The position numbers were made by a program, and so were the translations under genes. The notes under the pieces were generated by a model that worked only from the letters and a program-made list of their open reading frames with translations, had not been told where the DNA came from and made no database searches. From Streptomyces sp. NRRL S-37 (GTDB taxonomy: Bacteria; Actinomycetota; Actinomycetes; Streptomycetales; Streptomycetaceae), in NCBI RefSeq assembly GCF_000721605.1, contig NZ_JOIZ01000006.1:124001-188000 (forward strand): a DNA stretch of 64,000 nucleotides, in the 5' to 3' direction. Each line of letters starts with the position of its first letter. The first letter of the stretch is position 1. Below are positions 63,315 to 64,000 of the stretch, one piece after another.

Positions 63315-63617
63315 TCAGCCGACCGGCAGCCCCTTCACGGGTGCACCCTTGGTGAGGGACCCGGCGGTCTTCTTCACGGTCTTGCCGGCCGCCGGCGCCA
63401 CCTTGTCGGCGCCACCCGTGGTCTTCGTGACGTCCCGCGTCACATCGTCCACGGTGTCGCCGGCGGCCCCGTCCACGGCGGTCAGCCCGCCGAGGTCCGG
63501 CGCGGCCGGCAGCGCCGGAGCCGCACTGGCGGAACCGGCCGCGCCGACCCCGGCGGCCGCTCCCGCAGCGACGAGCAGCGCGGCACGGGCGATCCGACGG
63601 GTCAGGGGGAGGGACAT
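63315..63617 (-). CDS. Small secreted protein with signal peptide
   Basis: The 100-residue protein starts at ATG 63617 after GAAGGAG. It has a twin-basic N-terminus and a Sec signal (LTRRIARAALLVAAGAAAGV) ending in a classic ASA-x-A cleavage site near residue 32. The mature part (about 68 residues) is rich in Ala, Gly, Thr and Val with a periodic VTKTTGG/VKKTAGS pattern and no cysteine. I do not recognise its function; similar small proteins are abundant in Streptomyces secretomes. Confidence 0.8.
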   Translation of the reverse strand: MSLPLTRRIARAALLVAAGAAAGVGAAGSASAAPALPAAPDLGGLTAVDGAAGDTVDDVTRDVTKTTGGADKVAPAAGKTVKKTAGSLTKGAPVKGLPVG

Positions 63618-63798
63618 GGTGCTCCTTCGACGGGAGAGAACGCTGACGCCGTGACTACCGTCCGACCGCCGGGAAGGTTGCGGCGGGGCAACGCAAAGAG
63701 TTGGCAATGCGTCGCATTATCGGCCGTACACGACGCCCGCATGACGCCTGCGGGTGACTCCCCGCACGCCTGCACGGTCGTCCTCCCGCGCGGACGCG

Positions 63799-64000
63799 CT
63801 ACGGCATCGTCGTGATGGTCACGACCCCCGCACCGCCCGTGGCCCCCGAGCCCTCCGTGTTCTTGCCGTCCACCGGCCGCCACCGGCTGTCGGTGTGCCC
63901 GGCCGTCCACTCCCGCCCCGCGTACGACACCCGCCTTATGCGCAGCTCGGAAGCGTTGGCCACGGCCCAGTGGGCCAACTGCCAGCCACGCGCCCCGGCA
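63799..64000 (-). CDS. C-terminal part of a secreted or lipoprotein-type protein (5' end outside window)
   Basis: The reverse strand is open from the window edge to the stop at 63799-63801. The 66 readable residues include GWQLAHWAVANASELRIRRV and YAGREWTAGHTDSRW, a motif often seen at the C-terminus of Streptomyces extracellular proteins of unknown function. The tail is glycine/threonine-rich and ends TTMP. Too little is present to name a family. Confidence 0.65.
   Translation of the reverse strand, partial: AGARGWQLAHWAVANASELRIRRVSYAGREWTAGHTDSRWRPVDGKNTEGSGATGGAGVVTITTMP

Overview
The window is high-GC chromosomal DNA with codon usage, GTG/TTG starts, leaderless-type promoters and gene families typical of Streptomyces. 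From memory, the order sdh genes / orphan peptide-binding lipoprotein / typA / two tandem oligopeptide ABC operons / S9 peptidase / mshB matches the bldK neighbourhood of S. coelicolor (about SCO5106 to SCO5126). I could not run a comparison.

Layout. 1-6.3 kb: PAP2-type membrane protein (cut by the left edge), a divergent LysR regulator and SDR oxidoreductase, a DUF4190/septum-formation-type membrane protein, a GntR-UTRA regulator, a SPOR-like mini-protein and a NUDIX hydrolase. 6.4-9.7 kb: a small anti-sigma-type ATPase and a PAS-PAS-GAF-SpoIIE-ATPase sensor phosphatase. 9.8-14.9 kb: a GH18-like membrane-anchored protein converging on a second-type succinate dehydrogenase operon (membrane anchor, sdhA, sdhB). 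15.2-26.0 kb: an orphan peptide-binding lipoprotein, typA, and a complete five-gene oligopeptide ABC operon closed by an 18-bp-stem terminator. 26.3-30.8 kb: a second oligopeptide ABC operon that stops after its fourth gene.

30.8-43.5 kb is the unusual part. A 12.6-kb island is wedged exactly between the fourth (ATPase D) and fifth (ATPase F, 43493-44542) genes of the second operon and is flanked by a 44-bp direct repeat with one mismatch. Its base composition is visibly less GC-rich. It encodes what looks like a self-contained maturation and export pathway for an 8-cysteine, 70-residue secreted peptide: the peptide gene, a second tiny acidic ORF, an E1/ThiF-like adenylating enzyme with a winged-helix N-terminus, a PqqD-like/M50 membrane metalloprotease-type protein, two membrane-anchored TlpA-like thiol oxidoreductases, a MauE/DoxX-like redox partner, a small signal peptidase I, a one-polypeptide ABC exporter and two SARP-type regulators. 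Two promoter regions in the island carry GGAAAG-like boxes repeated at exactly 11-bp spacing, the signature of SARP operators. One has a -10 element 8 bp downstream and reads into the peptide gene; the other reads into the redox genes. An IS5-family insertion sequence sits at the stop codon of the mauE-like gene.

44.6-64 kb returns to ordinary core genes: an S9 peptidase, a small membrane protein, an amidase, then a patch with signs of rearrangement (APH-like kinase, MFS exporter, FMN-binding oxidase-like protein, a DUF397 gene head-to-head with a 5'-truncated HTH gene, a free-standing leucine-rich-repeat protein), then mshB (mycothiol), a DUF6113-like membrane protein, a proline/glycine-rich membrane protein with a peptidoglycan-binding-like domain, a SirB1/transglutaminase-like protein, a GNAT acetyltransferase, fdxA, dapC-type aminotransferase, a small secreted protein and a protein cut by the right edge. 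No tRNA, rRNA, CRISPR array or integrase gene was seen.
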